Source: Syntrophotaleaceae bacterium
GTDB taxonomy: Bacteria; Desulfobacterota; Desulfuromonadia; Desulfuromonadales; Syntrophotaleaceae
Assembly: GCA_041390365.1 (NCBI GenBank)
Contig: JAWKQB010000002.1
Coordinates: 686,001 to 750,000, forward strand
DNA: 64,000 nucleotides
Reading direction: 5' to 3'
The position numbers and the translations under genes were made by a program. The first letter of the stretch is position 1. Each line of letters begins with the position of its first letter. Of this stretch, positions 62,455-64,000 are shown one piece after another. A model generated the notes under the pieces. The model did not search any database. It was not told where the DNA came from and saw only the letters and a list, made by a program, of their open reading frames with translations.

Positions 62455-64000
62455 GTGGCAAAAATCCTGATCATCGATGACGATGCAGATCACCGTTTTT
62501 TGATCAGCGAGTATCTGCTGGACCTGGGGTATGAGGTGGCGGAAGCTGCCGACGGACGCCAGGGGGTGGAGAAGGTGTTCGACGAGGATCCGGACCTTGT
62601 CTTATGCGACCTCCGCATGCCGGAAATGGATGGACTTGAGGTGCTGAAAACGGTTGTCCCCCGGAAACCTGGTCTGCCTATCGTGGTCATATCCGGCGCG
62701 GGTCTCATGAACGATGCGATTGAAGCCCTGCGCCAGGGTGCCTGGGATTACCTGGTGAAGCCTGTAAAAGATCCCCATTTCCTGGAACATGCCATTGCCA
62801 GGTCCCTGGAGCGGGCCCATCTGCTCAAGATCGAGCAGGAGTACCAGCAAGGGTTGGAGACGGAAATCCGCAAAAGTCATCAGGACCTGCAGACGAGCAG
62901 AGCCTCTCTTATTGAGAAAAGCGGCGTTCTCGAAGCCCTTTTCAGCAGCATTCCGGCCGGCCTCTATTACCTGGACCCGGCCGGAATTTTTCTGGATGTC
63001 AATCTGCCCCTGGCCAAGCTGTTCGAGAAATCGAGGCAGGAGATGATCGGCAGGTCCCTGCAGGACTTCCCGGAGCTTTCCTCGCTGCCTCATCTGGAAA
63101 ATCCGGAACGAGAATTTCATGTCCGGCGCTTCCGGATCGGGGACAGGGATCTCGATTTCGGTATCAAGAGATCCACCATTTATTCCGGCGAGGGGAGGTT
63201 GATCGGCACTGTTGGGCTGGTCCTTGACGTCACCGAATCGATCCAGGAGGCAGCCGAGGCCAAAAAACGGGAGCAGCAGATCCTCCAGGCGGACAAGATG
63301 ATCTCCCTCGGCATCCTGACCGCCGGTGTTGCCCATGAAATCAACAACCCTACCCAGGTGATCATGTCCAATGCGCCGGTCGTCCGCAAAGCCTGGCAAG
63401 GGATCCGTACGATCCTCGACGACCATGCCGAGCAGCATGGGGATTTTCCGATGGCAGGGCTACCCTACTCACGGATGCGGGAAAAGCTCGCTCAACTCCT
63501 GGACTCTATCGAGGAGAGCGCAGAGCGGATCAAAAATATCGTTCACGGCATGAAGGACTTCGCCCGGTTCGATGCCGAGGATGCCAGGGAGCAGCTGGAT
63601 GTCAACCCGGTGCTGGAGAAGACTTTGAAGCTGGTCGGGGGCAGACTGCGAAAGTGCTGCCACCGCCTGCAGGTGGTTTACGGGGAAAACCTCCCCCGGA
63701 TCCGGGGAAATCCGGTCCAGCTGGAACAGGTATTCGTCAATCTGATACTCAATGCCGCCGAAGCGTTGCCGTCCCCCGACCGAGCCATCGAGGTCTCCAC
63801 GACCTTTCATGCGGACACGAAGAATATCCTGGTGGAATTCCGGGACGAGGGGGTGGGGATGCCTCTGGATGTCCTCAAAAATATTTTCGATCCCTTTTAC
63901 ACCACCAAAAGGGATATGGGAGGCACCGGCCTGGGGCTGGCGATCAGCAACCGGATCGTGCAGAAGCATGGTGGGGAAATTCTTTTCGTCTCCGAGCAGG
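62455..64000 (+). CDS. REC-PAS sensor histidine kinase (cut by window edge)
   Basis: At least 515 residues; no stop before the window ends. Receiver domain (about 1-120) with Asp52 in LCDLRMPEMDG, coiled linker (about 125-160), PAS domain (about 165-270), HisKA with His294 in GVAHEINNPTQVIMSN, HATPase with NLILNAAEALP, DEGVGMPLDV and GTGLGLAISNRI. GTG 62455 follows GAGGGGG. The receiver plus linker resembles that of the divergent GGDEF-EAL protein (WDYLVKPVKDPHFLEHAIARSL against WDYILKPVQDLEILDHVV), so they may answer the same kinase. Confidence 0.95.
   Translation, partial: MAKILIIDDDADHRFLISEYLLDLGYEVAEAADGRQGVEKVFDEDPDLVLCDLRMPEMDGLEVLKTVVPRKPGLPIVVISGAGLMNDAIEALRQGAWDYLVKPVKDPHFLEHAIARSLERAHLLKIEQEYQQGLETEIRKSHQDLQTSRASLIEKSGVLEALFSSIPAGLYYLDPAGIFLDVNLPLAKLFEKSRQEMIGRSLQDFPELSSLPHLENPEREFHVRRFRIGDRDLDFGIKRSTIYSGEGRLIGTVGLVLDVTESIQEAAEAKKREQQILQADKMISLGILTAGVAHEINNPTQVIMSNAPVVRKAWQGIRTILDDHAEQHGDFPMAGLPYSRMREKLAQLLDSIEESAERIKNIVHGMKDFARFDAEDAREQLDVNPVLEKTLKLVGGRLRKCCHRLQVVYGENLPRIRGNPVQLEQVFVNLILNAAEALPSPDRAIEVSTTFHADTKNILVEFRDEGVGMPLDVLKNIFDPFYTTKRDMGGTGLGLAISNRIVQKHGGEILFVSEQ

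Overview
The window is chromosomal DNA of a Desulfuromonadales-type bacterium (Desulfobacterota; Geobacter, Desulfuromonas and Pelobacter/Syntrophotalea relatives). This rests on the pilB-pilT-pilC-pilS-pilR-pilA order with a sigma-54 promoter before pilA, a pilin N-terminus nearly identical to Geobacter PilA, menaquinone synthesis through futalosine (mqnA), abundant two-component and c-di-GMP genes, and an AcnB-type aconitase. The species is inferred, not proven. Nearly all genes are complete. Only a group II intron maturase (left edge) and a sensor kinase (right edge) are cut by the window.

Layout. 1-517: 3' end of a group II intron. 683-5158: aconitase acnB, convergent with an HD phosphohydrolase and an MFS transporter. 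5339-16585: a dedicated NtrC-type two-component pair followed by a minor-pilin operon (fimT/gspH-like, pilV, pilW, pilX, pilY1, pilE-like). 16826-22299: housekeeping genes (DUF1015, rnr, ribF, aroE). 22392-31418: type IV pilus motor and regulation (pilB, pilT, pilC, pilS, pilR) and two tandem major-type pilins. 31532-34835: an ABC exporter, a membrane-anchored unknown and prepilin peptidase pilD. 35339-40423: pilMNOPQ. 40539-48002: an aro/acc operon (aroC, aroK, aroB, a TPR protein, a roadblock protein, aroQ, pepQ, accB, accC). 48193-50697: a TolC-family protein, mqnA and tRNA-Leu(UAA). 50822-51711: a RES/Xre toxin-antitoxin pair. 51838-64000: a signalling cluster (GGDEF cyclase, chemoreceptor with CheW, a decayed kinase fragment, a multi-PAS kinase, a REC-GGDEF-EAL protein and a REC-PAS kinase).

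How it works together. The window holds almost a whole type IVa pilus: the inner-membrane alignment complex and secretin (pilMNOPQ), platform (pilC), extension and retraction ATPases (pilB, pilT), prepilin peptidase (pilD), major pilins, and a tip/priming complex of minor pilins plus PilY1. Two separate NtrC-type systems flank the two pilin loci and each sits by a sigma-54-type promoter, so major and minor pilins are probably controlled separately. Shikimate-pathway genes (aroE, aroC, aroK, aroB, aroQ) are interleaved with the pilus blocks and mqnA uses their product chorismate.

The least expected signal is a family of heptamer-based palindromic repeats (units like TTGCTGG/CCAGCAA) placed immediately after stop codons of acnB, rnr, pilB, pilT and accB. 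At acnB the repeat itself supplies the last codons and stop codons of two convergent genes. I found no clearly novel defence or biosynthetic system. The most unusual points are these repeats, the long pilin that keeps the aromatic positions of Geobacter PilA, a PilY1 with a PA14-like insert, and a conserved-looking unknown protein between the ABC exporter and pilD.
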